Of a stretch of 64,000 nucleotides of DNA, positions 33,304 to 45,916 are shown in pieces. Origin of the DNA: Leptospira noguchii serovar Panama str. CZ214. Its GTDB lineage: Bacteria > Spirochaetota > Leptospiria > Leptospirales > Leptospiraceae. The notes under the pieces are model-generated. The model saw only the letters and a list, made by a program, of their open reading frames with translations, ran no database searches and had not been told where the DNA came from. Location: assembly GCF_000306255.2 (NCBI RefSeq), contig NZ_AKWY02000016.1:1-64000 (forward strand), given 5' to 3'. Numbering within the stretch: position 1 is the first letter of the stretch; every line of letters begins with the position of its first letter. The position numbers and the translations under genes are program-made.

Positions 33304-33449
33304 ACGAACTTCCGCTAAAAGTTCGCAAGGTTTTGGAAACCATCCAAGACCTTGCAGCAACAGATTCAAACCAAAGCGACAATGTTGATCAGATATTTTA
33401 TCTCGTGGAATGGATCCTGGATAAATATCCGACTGAGTCAGGACTTTAG
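33300..33449 (+). CDS. Very small early phage protein
   Basis: 49 aa. The ATG overlaps the stop of the gam gene (ATGA at 33300-33303). Acidic, helical, with Q-D-L-A-A-T-D and V-E-W-I-L-D-K-Y-P. The ribosome coupling supports a real gene. Function unknown. Confidence 0.5.
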   Translation: MNELPLKVRKVLETIQDLAATDSNQSDNVDQIFYLVEWILDKYPTESGL

Positions 33450-33451
33450 TT

Positions 33452-33646
33452 ATGAGCCACGAAGAGGATCCCATTGGTTTAAAACGCTCGGAGGATCTTT
33501 GGATAAATCACTGTGAAAACTTCCTTCGTCGCGGTTGGACTCCAAGACGTTGGAAGGATCTTCCAGACTACTTAAAAACTGAACGGATGCGAAAATACTA
33601 TGTCGAGTTAAGAAGGAGAACAGAAAGCAATGAGCATTCAAATTAA
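33452..33646 (+). CDS. Small early phage protein
   Basis: 64 aa, very basic, with W-T-P-R-R-W-K-D-L-P-D-Y-L in the middle and a K/R-rich C-terminus. It starts two bases after the previous stop and overlaps the next gene by 17 bases. Not recognised. Confidence 0.52.
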   Translation: MSHEEDPIGLKRSEDLWINHCENFLRRGWTPRRWKDLPDYLKTERMRKYYVELRRRTESNEHSN

Positions 33647-33947
33647 AACGATCCAAAGATACGAAGAAGTGACTCAACTTTTGTATAATATTCGAAAATC
33701 TCTCTTCTTTGATGATCTAAAAAAGCATGAAAGAGAAACATTAGAAGATCAAAAAAACTATCTCGAACCTGAGAGAGTCGCATTGAAAAACTCTATCGAT
33801 TTCCATCAAGCATACGACCTTCTTGATTCGGATTCAGAGACCGCAATTATGAAACTCACTGAGCTGGGTTGGTCTGTTGAAGAGTGGGAATTCGAGAATG
33901 ATACTTGGAGAAGCAAAGATCAGCATGAGTCAATTAGAAATTTTTGA
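33630..33947 (+). CDS. Small early phage protein
   Basis: 105 aa, acidic, helical, no known family. Starts inside the previous gene with AAGGAG upstream. Contains one tryptophan-rich end (G-W-S-V-E-E-W-E-F). It overlaps the membrane-protein gene that follows. Confidence 0.52.
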   Translation: MSIQIKTIQRYEEVTQLLYNIRKSLFFDDLKKHERETLEDQKNYLEPERVALKNSIDFHQAYDLLDSDSETAIMKLTELGWSVEEWEFENDTWRSKDQHESIRNF

Positions 33948-34149
33948 ATTGGTTCTTATGTATACGGTCATGGGAACTCTCACTATCTGGTTACTGGTTG
34001 GAATTTTTGCTCTTTTCCTCTGGTATCTTATATTTCGAGTTCTATTCAAAGAACCGATCCGAATCGAAAGAAGTGGTTATCAACCACAAGAAAATTTAAA
34101 CAACAACGGAAATAAATTTCCACCACAGGAAGGGTCAGGAGGGGCATAA
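33925..34149 (+). CDS. Single-pass small membrane protein
   Basis: About 74 aa from the ATG at 33925. One hydrophobic helix (about 6-38) contains T-I-W-L-L-V-G-I-F-A-L-F-L-W-Y. A polar, glutamine/asparagine-rich tail follows. It overlaps the preceding gene by 23 bases and abuts the DUF488 gene. Unusual in an early phage operon; it could be a superinfection-exclusion or holin-like factor, but this is a guess. Confidence 0.5.
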   Translation: MSQLEIFELVLMYTVMGTLTIWLLVGIFALFLWYLIFRVLFKEPIRIERSGYQPQENLNNNGNKFPPQEGSGGA

Positions 34150-34514
34150 TGAAAATCGTAACATCCTATCATCATAAAACCGATAAACTGCTGGCAGCCG
34201 GATACGTTGTTTTTAATATTTCAAGATTTTCCCCTCGCTGGATTGCAAAGGGGAAACAAATTCAATTTAAAATACTGGCTCCCACAAAAGAAATGCTAAA
34301 TGAAGGATATGACTGGAAAAAATTCGATTCTATTTTAGAAAATTTGAATGTTATGGAAATAATTGATCAACTCAAAACACTCTCCAACAATAATCCAATT
34401 GCATTGTGTTGTTATGAAAAAGATCCGGTTGAATGCCATCGATCTCGTGTAGCACTTTGGTTTATCAAAAGCGGATTTCATGTAGCGGAATATAGGGAGG
34501 TAGATAATAAGTGA
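34149..34514 (+). CDS. DUF488-family protein
   Basis: 121 aa. C-terminal A-L-C-C-Y-E-K-D-P-V-E-C-H-R-S-R (about 90-105) is the signature of DUF488 proteins (C-x-E-x-x-x-x-x-C-H-R). The N-terminus fits the family's first strand and loop. A GGAGG site precedes the ATG at 34149 and the stop of the previous gene overlaps it (TAATG). The biochemical activity of DUF488 is not known to me. Likely accessory gene of the early arm. Confidence 0.66.
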   Translation: MKIVTSYHHKTDKLLAAGYVVFNISRFSPRWIAKGKQIQFKILAPTKEMLNEGYDWKKFDSILENLNVMEIIDQLKTLSNNNPIALCCYEKDPVECHRSRVALWFIKSGFHVAEYREVDNK

Positions 34515-34768
34515 GAGAAAACATTTTTAAAGAGATCTCCGAAGAACGCGATAAACAAGATTTAAAGTTCGGTCCACAAAATCACAAACCTGTGGAATGG
34601 TGTATGATACTTGGAGAGGAAGTTGGCGAAGTTCAAAAAGCCGCCCTTGAATCTTACTTTAGATACGAAGGTAAAAATCATGATTACTCTGAGTATAGAA
34701 ACGAACTGATACAAGTTGCCGCTGTATCTATTTCGATGATTGAATGCTTCGATAGAAATCGGAAGTAA
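34511..34768 (+). CDS. MazG-like nucleotide pyrophosphohydrolase
   Basis: 85 aa with a GTG start that overlaps the previous stop (GTGA). E-E-R-D-K-Q-D-L-K-F-G near the N-terminus, then I-L-G-E-E-V-G-E-V-Q-K-A and Y-R-N-E-L-I-Q-V-A-A-V hold the E-x-x-E and later acidic metal-binding residues of small MazG/NTP-PPase-like proteins. Phages use such enzymes in nucleotide metabolism. Call is by motif. Confidence 0.6.
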   Translation: MRENIFKEISEERDKQDLKFGPQNHKPVEWCMILGEEVGEVQKAALESYFRYEGKNHDYSEYRNELIQVAAVSISMIECFDRNRK

Positions 34769-34779
34769 ATGGAGATACT

Positions 34780-35376
34780 ATGGATGCACCGAGTCAAACG
34801 GGGTGTATGGGATATTATCGGAATGGGTCTTGTAAATGCCGGGATTTTGAAGAGGAATTTGAAGGATCAAATCGAACCATTTCTCAAAAAAACTATATGA
34901 AGGATACAGTTGAAGAAGAGAAAAGAAAGCAACGTTTGAAACAGCTTTTTGCTGTTGGACGAAATATAGGGTATTCAAAGGAAACTCTTCAAGAGATTAG
35001 CTCGTCTTTGGCAATGGGTGAAAGACTAAGTTTTCTTTCCGAAAGCCAAATTCAAAAGATTATCGATTCATTAAAAAAAGCACATCCAGGAGTCTTCAGA
35101 AGATCACAGAGACGAGATAAGAAGAGATCCATTCCAAAATCTCAGGTCTTCTCAATTCCTTCAATAGACCAGAAAGAAATGACCAAAATACTTCTCTCTC
35201 AAGTGAATAAAATTGCACCGTATCAGATTTCTTTGGAATCGATGGCTCAAAAAACCTTCAAAATTCCTTCCGAAAAACTCTCCTTTCATCAATATCAATC
35301 ACTTATTGAAGCTCTTAAATCTATGAAATCTCGTTTCGAAAGAGAAACAAACCTTAGAAATTCTTCTCAACTTTGA
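34780..35376 (+). CDS. GemA/Mu gp16-like protein (DUF1018)
   Basis: 198 aa. The middle region R-L-K-Q-L-F-A-V-G-R-N-I-G-Y (about 51-64) and L-S-E-S-Q-I-Q-K-I-I-D-S-L-K (about 86-100) match the GemA/DUF1018 type, which modulates host gene expression in Mu-like phages. An N-terminal cysteine cluster (C-M-G-Y-Y and C-K-C-R) could bind zinc and is an addition to the family. It is the last gene of the right arm. GGAG precedes the ATG. Confidence 0.62.
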   Translation: MDAPSQTGCMGYYRNGSCKCRDFEEEFEGSNRTISQKNYMKDTVEEEKRKQRLKQLFAVGRNIGYSKETLQEISSSLAMGERLSFLSESQIQKIIDSLKKAHPGVFRRSQRRDKKRSIPKSQVFSIPSIDQKEMTKILLSQVNKIAPYQISLESMAQKTFKIPSEKLSFHQYQSLIEALKSMKSRFERETNLRNSSQL

Positions 35377-35627
35377 ACCAAAAAGATTCTTAAAAGAATG
35401 TTTTTTAGTATTTTTTTATACTTTTCAGTCTCGTTTTAGATGCGTTTCTGGAAGTATACTTGTGGGTGGGGACATATCTTTTTATCAAATTTTAGAATCA
35501 CTGAATTTTTTTTTACGATCGGACTTTGAAAAAAAAGAATGTAAATTTTAAAGTAGTCACACCCAGAATCTTAAGTCAACATCTCGTAATCAAACTTCAG
35601 TAGATAAAATAAAAATTATAAATAGGA
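35377..35627. other. Intergenic between prophage arm and flaB terminator
   Basis: No gene was found. After the weak early terminator it is AT-rich, then contains TCGTTTTAGATGCG near 35432-35445, similar to CGTTTTAAATTGCG at 52-65 on the other side of the prophage. The right end of the prophage must lie in this stretch since the flaB terminator begins at 35628. I could not identify the exact phage-host junction or target duplication. Confidence 0.4.
35386..35406 (+). terminator. Weak terminator after GemA
   Basis: ATTCTT and AAGAAT (35386-35391 and 35394-35399) form a short stem with a T-run at 35401-35406, downstream of the last early-arm gene. The loop is only two bases in perfect pairing, so the stem is weak. 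Confidence 0.35.
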
Positions 35628-35721
<94 letters not shown>

Positions 35722-35790
35722 GTATCGTCGTTTCCGGCATTTGCTTAACTCTTCTGACTAAAATTAAATCCTTTCAGTCAGAAGAAACGG

Positions 35791-36710
<920 letters not shown>

Positions 36711-36903
36711 TCAGAGAATGCATCGACGATTGCTTAAATTCCGATAATGAACTTTTTTAGAAACTCAGAGATAAAAATTTTCTTCCCAAACTAGAGGATC
36801 TATGTCCCTTCTTAGATATTTTCTTTTTTAATGTGAGTTCGGCGTAAGGAATTTATTTTTCTGAAAAAGATTGGGATCTAAACTTTACGGATCAATTCCT
36901 AAA

Positions 36904-36920
36904 ATGTGGGAACTCATACA
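36904..36920 (-). repeat. Dispersed GTTCNNACA-type motif, copy 1
   Basis: On the minus strand reads TGTATGAGTTCCCACAT. Same family as the copies at 36960, 39126, 39411, 63905 and 63943. Confidence 0.55.
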
Positions 36921-36959
36921 AAAAATAAATGTTTAAAAATTTGTAATGTAACTTAATTT

Positions 36960-36976
36960 GCGGGAACTAGCACAAA
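36960..36976 (-). repeat. Dispersed motif, copy 2
   Basis: On the minus strand reads TTTGTGCTAGTTCCCGC, matching the TTTGTGNNAGTTC core of the later copies. Confidence 0.55.
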
Positions 36977-37077
36977 TCGAAATTTTACAGTTCCATTCTG
37001 AAAATTGCAGAATAAATTGAGAGCCGTCTCTAAAAAATGTTTCACCTGTAAATTCAAGGCGGTCTTTTCGATTACAC

Positions 37078-37198
37078 AATTTCTATTAGAGTTGTTGAAA
37101 AATTAATTCTCTAACAGTTTGCGTTTCATGGAAACGGTTGATTGAAACAGTTTTGTTGATCTGAACTATGGAATTTTTAAACAACTCTAATAGGAATT
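37078..37198. mobile_element. MITE-like foldback element of 121 bp
   Basis: Terminal inverted repeats of 27 bp (37078-37104 and 37172-37198) match at 25 positions, with the core CTATTAGAGTTGTT at both ends. The 67-bp centre has no coding capacity but contains GTTTC/GAAAC as a small stem. This size and structure are those of a miniature inverted-repeat element or the remnant of an insertion sequence. Flanking duplication is not clear. Confidence 0.6.
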
Positions 37199-37240
37199 AA
37201 CCTTTCAAAAATTCTCTTTAAAAGCCATCTTAGAATCGAT

Positions 37241-37271
<31 letters not shown>

Positions 37272-37397
37272 AGATTCTAATTTTTTCCACGAATTCACAT
37301 TACTTACGTTTAACTCACGTTAAAATATTTTATTTCCTTCAAAAAATTTTTTCTATAAATCGTTCCGCTTGGAAAGTTCTAAGAACCGTTTTCTAAT

Positions 37398-37928
37398 ATG
37401 GACATTCTTTTATTGGACGACGGTCAAAAAATTGAGTCTGCTTTGGTAGAAAATTCTGTTGGTACAGATTCTCTTTTGGTTCCAGATGTTTATTGGAATC
37501 GTTTGAATCTTCAGGAAAGAAAAGCACTTCGGGGCAAACTTCCTTTTCTATTGAGAAAATATTCTAAGCAGATCGTTTCTATGAAGCGTCTTCATAACCG
37601 GGCGGGTAAAATCAAATACAATCGAGACGTTGGCAAAATGAAAAAGTTTAGTATTCGGGTTCATACTGGTGTTTGGGCGACTTTAGGTGTGTTGGCGGCG
37701 GCTCATGGGGTTTCGAGGTGTTATCTTTTTAATTACATGCTTTGGTTGGAGGACCTTGGTGGAAAAGAAGATTTTTTTGTGAAAAGTTTAAACCGGGGAG
37801 TTCCTAGCTTTCACTGGACTTACAAAATGACTTGGAAGATCAACAGAAGACAAAATCTCATTTCAAGAGAATTACAATTTGAACCAAACCCAATGACAGA
37901 CAAATACCCATACTATTTAAAAGAATAA
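37398..37928 (+). CDS. DUF1564-family protein
   Basis: 176 aa. The centre, V-H-T-G-V-W-A-T-L-G-V-L-A-A-A-H-G-V-S-R (about 89-108) followed by C-Y-L-F-N-Y-M-L-W-L, is characteristic of the DUF1564 family, which is multi-copy in Leptospira. The arrangement of a strand then two helices suggests a ribbon-helix-helix-like DNA-binding unit. It stands alone, with long intergenic regions on both sides and no clear ribosome-binding site. Function unknown. Confidence 0.8.
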   Translation: MDILLLDDGQKIESALVENSVGTDSLLVPDVYWNRLNLQERKALRGKLPFLLRKYSKQIVSMKRLHNRAGKIKYNRDVGKMKKFSIRVHTGVWATLGVLAAAHGVSRCYLFNYMLWLEDLGGKEDFFVKSLNRGVPSFHWTYKMTWKINRRQNLISRELQFEPNPMTDKYPYYLKE

Positions 37929-38129
37929 AAATCCTCCAAATACAATATCAAAAAACTCTAATTTACCATGACACCCGAAACCTTTCGTTCCCATCAGTTT
38001 ACAAATTTTTGAACGTTTTTTACTTTTAAATTTCTATAAAAATTCTAAAAATTTGAACTAAATACTAAAATCAAAGTGAGATCTCAAAATTTTAGAAAAA
38101 GAAAAGCTTCCGAAAGAAATGATTTTTTG

Positions 38130-38152
38130 ATTCTTTGCCCAAGGCAAAGAAT
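38130..38152 (+). promoter_or_regulatory. Hairpin in ispH leader
   Basis: ATTCTTTGCC, loop CAA, GGCAAAGAAT: perfect 10-bp stem with a 3-base loop ending 26 bases before the ispH ATG. No T-run follows, so it is not a typical terminator. It may control ispH translation or mRNA stability. Confidence 0.45.
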
Positions 38153-38178
38153 TAGAATGGCTTTGGGAACGGAACCAA

Positions 38179-39117
38179 ATGTTAGAAAAGATCTATTTAG
38201 CCAACCCAAGAGGATTTTGCGCCGGTGTAAAATACGCAATTTCTTATGTAGAACAAGTACAAGCAAATTCCGAAGAACAAATTTATGTCCGTAAAGAAAT
38301 CGTCCATAACCGCCGTGTTGTAGAAGATATGAAAAAAAAGGGAATCCGTTTTATCAACGATTTAGACGAAGCACCAGACGGGGCCACGGTCGTTTTTTCA
38401 GCACACGGAGTTGCACCTTCCGTTGTAGAAGCAGCCAAACACAGAGGTATGAAAATTGGAGACGCAACCTGCCCTCTTGTTACGAGAGTTCATCGGAAAG
38501 CCAGAAAAATTAAAGATACACATCAAATCATCTATATAGGGCACGAAGGACACGACGAAGCGATTGGTACCATGGGAGAAGCAGAAATGTTTCTTGTAGA
38601 ATCGTCGGAGGATGTAGTCTCGCTTAAAGATAAAATTAATCCGAACAAACCTCTTACCTATTTGATGCAAACGACACTTTCAGTAGCGGACACTAAGAAT
38701 ATAGTGAATCAAATATCAAAAACGTTTCCATTTGTAGAACATCCTGCTAAAGATGATATCTGTTACGCCACAACGGAAAGACAAGAAGCAGTTTCCTTCA
38801 TGATGGATAAAATTGATGCTATGCTTGTGATTGGAGCAGACAATAGTTCTAATTCATTGCGACTTTTACAACTTGCACAAAAATCCAAACCTAATTCATT
38901 TAAAGTATCCACAGCGGATGATCTTTCCAAAGAATATATTCAAAATAACGAAATTAAAATCCTAGGATTGACTGCAGGTGCGTCTACCCCCCAGGTTCTC
39001 GTAGACGAAATTATTTCTAAGTTAAAGGTATTTTACCCCAATGCTAACGTTGAACTATTTCCGGATTCAAGAGATGATTCCATGAATTTTAAACTTCCGG
39101 GAATTTTACTCAGTTAA
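38179..39117 (+). CDS. ispH: 4-hydroxy-3-methylbut-2-enyl diphosphate reductase
   Basis: 312 aa. The three iron-sulphur cluster cysteines are in place: C14 (R-G-F-C-A-G-V), C98 (D-A-T-C-P-L-V) and C195 (D-D-I-C-Y-A-T-T-E-R-Q). H-x-E near 41-43 (V-H-N region) and S-A-H-G-V near 74-78 and G-H-E-G-H near 121-125 also match. It makes IPP and DMAPP in the last step of the MEP isoprenoid pathway, in the cytoplasm. It is monocistronic here. Also called lytB. Confidence 0.95.
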   Translation: MLEKIYLANPRGFCAGVKYAISYVEQVQANSEEQIYVRKEIVHNRRVVEDMKKKGIRFINDLDEAPDGATVVFSAHGVAPSVVEAAKHRGMKIGDATCPLVTRVHRKARKIKDTHQIIYIGHEGHDEAIGTMGEAEMFLVESSEDVVSLKDKINPNKPLTYLMQTTLSVADTKNIVNQISKTFPFVEHPAKDDICYATTERQEAVSFMMDKIDAMLVIGADNSSNSLRLLQLAQKSKPNSFKVSTADDLSKEYIQNNEIKILGLTAGASTPQVLVDEIISKLKVFYPNANVELFPDSRDDSMNFKLPGILLS

Positions 39118-39125
39118 AAAAGTTC

Positions 39126-39150
39126 GTTTGTATGAGTTCTTACATTTTAC
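39126..39150 (+). repeat. Dispersed motif, copy 3
   Basis: GTTTGTATGAGTTCTTACAT followed by TTTAC, just after ispH. Confidence 0.55.
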
Positions 39151-39410
39151 TTTTTCCAGAAAAATGAATCTATAAAATAGATTTTTCTACCAAACTTACA
39201 AAAATTTACTTTTACAATTGATTTTATTTGAAAGTGATTCCGTTATCACTCAGAATTATATAACAAAGTATCCAATACGTTGTTTGAAATCAGTTTTACG
39301 GTAAAAATTTAAGACATTCAATTTTATAGGATTAGTAAGAAAATTGAGCGGATTGAGTTTTCTAAAATCAAGAATTCCACATATTTTCAAAATCTATCTG
39401 TAAAATCATA

Positions 39411-39432
39411 GTTTGTGGCAGTTCTTACATTC
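39411..39432 (+). repeat. Dispersed motif, copy 4
   Basis: GTTTGTGGCAGTTCTTACAT then TC. Confidence 0.55.
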
Positions 39433-39524
39433 AATTAAACCTCCCCGTTTCTGTAAAAAAGCAAATTCGATTGAATCACCTCGTATCAATTTATAATTTT
39501 TTACTTTTTTAATATTTAAAACCT

Positions 39525-39561
<37 letters not shown>

Positions 39562-39579
39562 CAGGATTTTACATTCGCT

Positions 39580-43000
<3,421 letters not shown>

Positions 43001-43013
43001 GGAGATAATTTAC

Positions 43014-43376
43014 ATGAAACGAATTCTAATCGTAGATGATTCGGCGGTTTTTAGAAAAATTCTCAGCCTACACCTAAGCAATTCGAGCTTTGACATTTTA
43101 GAAGCAGTGGATGGGCAGGACGGTTTGGATAAATTACAAAATGACAAAGTAGATCTTATCGTAAGCGACATGAATATGCCTAACATGGACGGGATCACAT
43201 TCGTAAAAGAAATTAAAAAAGATCCTAAGAATAAATTTACTCCGATTATCATGCTTACCACTGAATCTCAATCGGAAGTTAAAAACGAAGGAATCGAGGC
43301 GGGAGCCAGAGCCTGGCTTACCAAACCGTTTTCTCCCGAAGAACTGGTTCAGACGATCCATAAATTATTGCCTTGA
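43014..43376 (+). CDS. cheY: CheY-like response regulator
   Basis: 120 aa, single receiver domain. D8, D9 (V-D-D-S), phospho-acceptor D52 (V-S-D-M-N-M-P), T81/T82 and K103 (L-T-K-P-F) are all present. Perfect AAGGAG ribosome-binding site. Likely carries phosphate from CheA to the flagellar switch. A single-domain regulator in a che operon is usual for CheY. Confidence 0.88.
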   Translation: MKRILIVDDSAVFRKILSLHLSNSSFDILEAVDGQDGLDKLQNDKVDLIVSDMNMPNMDGITFVKEIKKDPKNKFTPIIMLTTESQSEVKNEGIEAGARAWLTKPFSPEELVQTIHKLLP

Positions 43377-43729
43377 GTTATTATATGCTATTTTCTTTAT
43401 ATACAGATTTTCAAGAGTCCGATATTCAGGTACTAAAAGTTAGAATAGAAGGCGAACTTACAATCTACCAAGCGGCCGAATTTAAAGAAAAAATAGATCT
43501 TATCCTTAAAAATTCAGCCGTAACTTTAGAAATCGATCTTTTCAAAATCCAAAAGATCGATACTTCCTGTCTGCAAATCCTTCTCTCTTTTAAAAAAGTA
43601 GCTTTGGCAAAATATCCACAAGTTCGATTTGTCAATTTCAATAATAACGTCCTCAGTTTGATCGATCTCTACGGTCTCTCCGATTTTTTTAAAGATACGA
43701 TTGTAGAATTTCCAGTTCAAAAAGGTTAA
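43373..43729 (+). CDS. STAS-domain protein of chemotaxis operon
   Basis: 118 aa from the TTG at 43373 (overlaps the cheY stop); ATG at 43385 would give 114 aa. The STAS fold pattern is clear: I-E-G-E-L-T-I-Y-Q-A-A-E-F-K near 24-37, the V-T-L-E-I-D-L region and K-I-D-T-S-C-L-Q-I-L (about 62-71) with the conserved serine. Between cheY and cheA it may link chemotaxis to a partner-switching signal. It is not an anti-sigma antagonist in any way proven here. Confidence 0.72.
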   Translation: MSYYMLFSLYTDFQESDIQVLKVRIEGELTIYQAAEFKEKIDLILKNSAVTLEIDLFKIQKIDTSCLQILLSFKKVALAKYPQVRFVNFNNNVLSLIDLYGLSDFFKDTIVEFPVQKG

Positions 43730-43739
43730 ATATTAAATT

Positions 43740-45872
43740 ATGGATCTTTCAGAAATTAGAGACACGTTTATATCTGAGTCAGAAGAACTACTTTCTTCGA
43801 TGGAATCTAATCTTTTAATCTTGGAAAAAGATTCTAAAAACAATGAAGAGATTCATTCCGTATTTCGTACAATCCATACAATCAAAGGAACTTCGGGAAT
43901 GTTCGGTTACGAACCGATCGAAAAGTTTACCCACGACGTAGAAACTCTTTTAGATAGGATTCGCTCCGGTAAACAAATCCTTACAAAGGAAGGAATCGAA
44001 TTTTTATTTTTAGCCTGCGATCACATCCGACGTCTCGTAAGAGAAGTAGGAGATACTTTGATCTTGGACGTCCAGACTTCTAAAAATCAGATAAATCTAC
44101 TTTCTCTTGCTAAAAAACTGATTTTAGAAAATTCTTCAAATTCTCAAAAGGACGAAGTTTTACAAAACCAATCCGTTTCTACAGAACATTTTAATTCTAG
44201 TTCCACTTTTTGGCAAATTACATTAATTCCTAATATTCATCTTTTTGAATCCGGACTGGATCCTTCTACGTTTATCAAATATCTATCTCAATCCGGAAAA
44301 GTGAAACATATTTTTGTTTATCCGGAATCGATTCCGAATTGGCCTGAATTCAATCCGGAACATTCTCATCTGGGTTTTGAAATTTCGTATGAATCCCCTT
44401 CCAACGGCGAAGAGATTCATTCTACATTCCAATTTTTAAAAGAAGGAAGTTATCTTAAAATTCTTTCTCCAGGATGTAGTTTGAATTTTTTTATAGAAAA
44501 CTGCAACGATTTTCCTCTCGGAAAAAAAGCGTATTTAAAAGCTCTCGAAATTCAACAAGTACTCACAGCGGAAGAAATTCAAAAATTATCATATACTTCT
44601 GAAAACTTAAATATTCCACTTACTACCCAAACGGAACAAACTTTTACTTCTATTGAAAATCAAAAAGAATCTGATTTTATCAGGATACAAACAAAAACAC
44701 TAAGAGTAGATTCTTCCAAAATAGACACGTTAATCTCTCTTGTTGGTGAATTGATTACCCAAGAAGCAAATCTCAGTCGAAAAATATCAGATTCGGAAAA
44801 CTTACAATTGATCGAAAGTTCAGAATCTCTTTACAGACTCGTGACAGAAATTCGCGAGTTTGCTCTCAGCCTTAGAATGATTCCTATCTCGGACTTGTTT
44901 GAGAAGTATAAACGTGTGGTAAGAGATCTTTCTAAAGAACTGAATAAACAAGTAGAATTAGAAATCATTGGAGGCGAAACAGAATTGGATCGTTCTGTGA
45001 TCGAAAAGATCTCGGACCCTATCGTTCATATTCTAAGAAATGCTTTAGATCACGGTATAGAAACGTCGGAAGAAAGAATTAGAAAAGGAAAACCAGCTAC
45101 CGGACAATTAAAGATACAAGCAAGTCATGGTACTGGTAGCATCCTGATCGAAATCAATGACGACGGAAAAGGTCTAGACTGCGATAAAATTTTAGAAAAA
45201 GCGATCTCAAAGGGATTGATCACACGAGATCAAAACTTATCGGAATCCGAGATTTATTCTCTGATCTTTCAGCCCGGTTTTTCCACAGCGGAAGAAGTCA
45301 CTAACCTTTCTGGAAGAGGTGTTGGAATGGACGTCGTTTTGAGAAACATCGAATCTCTCCGCGGAACCGTTCAAATTCAAACTCTAAAAGATCAAGGAAG
45401 TTCGTTTCAAATTCGTTTACCTCTGACTCTCGCAATCATTGACGGGTTTTTAGTAAAGGCTTCCAATCTTTATTTTATTGTACCGATGCAGATGGTTCGT
45501 GAAACCGTAGAATCTAAGGTTATCTTAAACGGTTCGTCTTCTGGCACCATGAACCTTCGTGGAGAACTACTTCCGGTGCTTCATCTTTCCGAATTTCTTT
45601 GTTTGGAATATAGTTCTTTCGGAAAAGAGAATATTCTAATTTTAGAATATGAAGACAAATCTTTCGGAATTATAGTCAACGACCTTCACGGAGAAGTTCA
45701 ATCCGTAATTCGCCCTATGGCGGAAATTTTCAAAAATATCAAATGTTTCAGCGGCACTTCAATTTTAGGAAGTGGAGAAATCGCTTTTATACTAGACGTG
45801 CCCGGTTTATATAATTCTATCCGGGACCAAGAACAAAACAAAAACAAGGATTTGACGACTAAAACGGGTTAA
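43740..45872 (+). CDS. cheA: Chemotaxis histidine kinase CheA
   Basis: 710 aa. HPt domain with phospho-His46 in F-R-T-I-H-T-I-K-G-T-S-G, a P2-like variable region, the dimerisation helices (T-L-I-S-L-V-G-E-L-I-T-Q-E near 334-346), HATPase (I-L-R-N-A-L-D-H-G-I-E, D-D-G-K-G-L-D, G-R-G-V-G-M-D-V-V) and C-terminal CheW-like domain. It autophosphorylates in response to receptor signals and passes phosphate to CheY and CheB. The P2 region is long and poorly conserved. Confidence 0.93.
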   Translation: MDLSEIRDTFISESEELLSSMESNLLILEKDSKNNEEIHSVFRTIHTIKGTSGMFGYEPIEKFTHDVETLLDRIRSGKQILTKEGIEFLFLACDHIRRLVREVGDTLILDVQTSKNQINLLSLAKKLILENSSNSQKDEVLQNQSVSTEHFNSSSTFWQITLIPNIHLFESGLDPSTFIKYLSQSGKVKHIFVYPESIPNWPEFNPEHSHLGFEISYESPSNGEEIHSTFQFLKEGSYLKILSPGCSLNFFIENCNDFPLGKKAYLKALEIQQVLTAEEIQKLSYTSENLNIPLTTQTEQTFTSIENQKESDFIRIQTKTLRVDSSKIDTLISLVGELITQEANLSRKISDSENLQLIESSESLYRLVTEIREFALSLRMIPISDLFEKYKRVVRDLSKELNKQVELEIIGGETELDRSVIEKISDPIVHILRNALDHGIETSEERIRKGKPATGQLKIQASHGTGSILIEINDDGKGLDCDKILEKAISKGLITRDQNLSESEIYSLIFQPGFSTAEEVTNLSGRGVGMDVVLRNIESLRGTVQIQTLKDQGSSFQIRLPLTLAIIDGFLVKASNLYFIVPMQMVRETVESKVILNGSSSGTMNLRGELLPVLHLSEFLCLEYSSFGKENILILEYEDKSFGIIVNDLHGEVQSVIRPMAEIFKNIKCFSGTSILGSGEIAFILDVPGLYNSIRDQEQNKNKDLTTKTG

Positions 45873-45916
45873 AATTTTAGGAATTATTTTAGAGATTTTG
45901 AATATGGAGTAATCAG

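Noticed and set aside
34511..34768. MazG-like gene as part of a toxin-antitoxin pair
   Set aside because: The neighbour is DUF488, not MazEF-like; the motif is that of a pyrophosphohydrolase.
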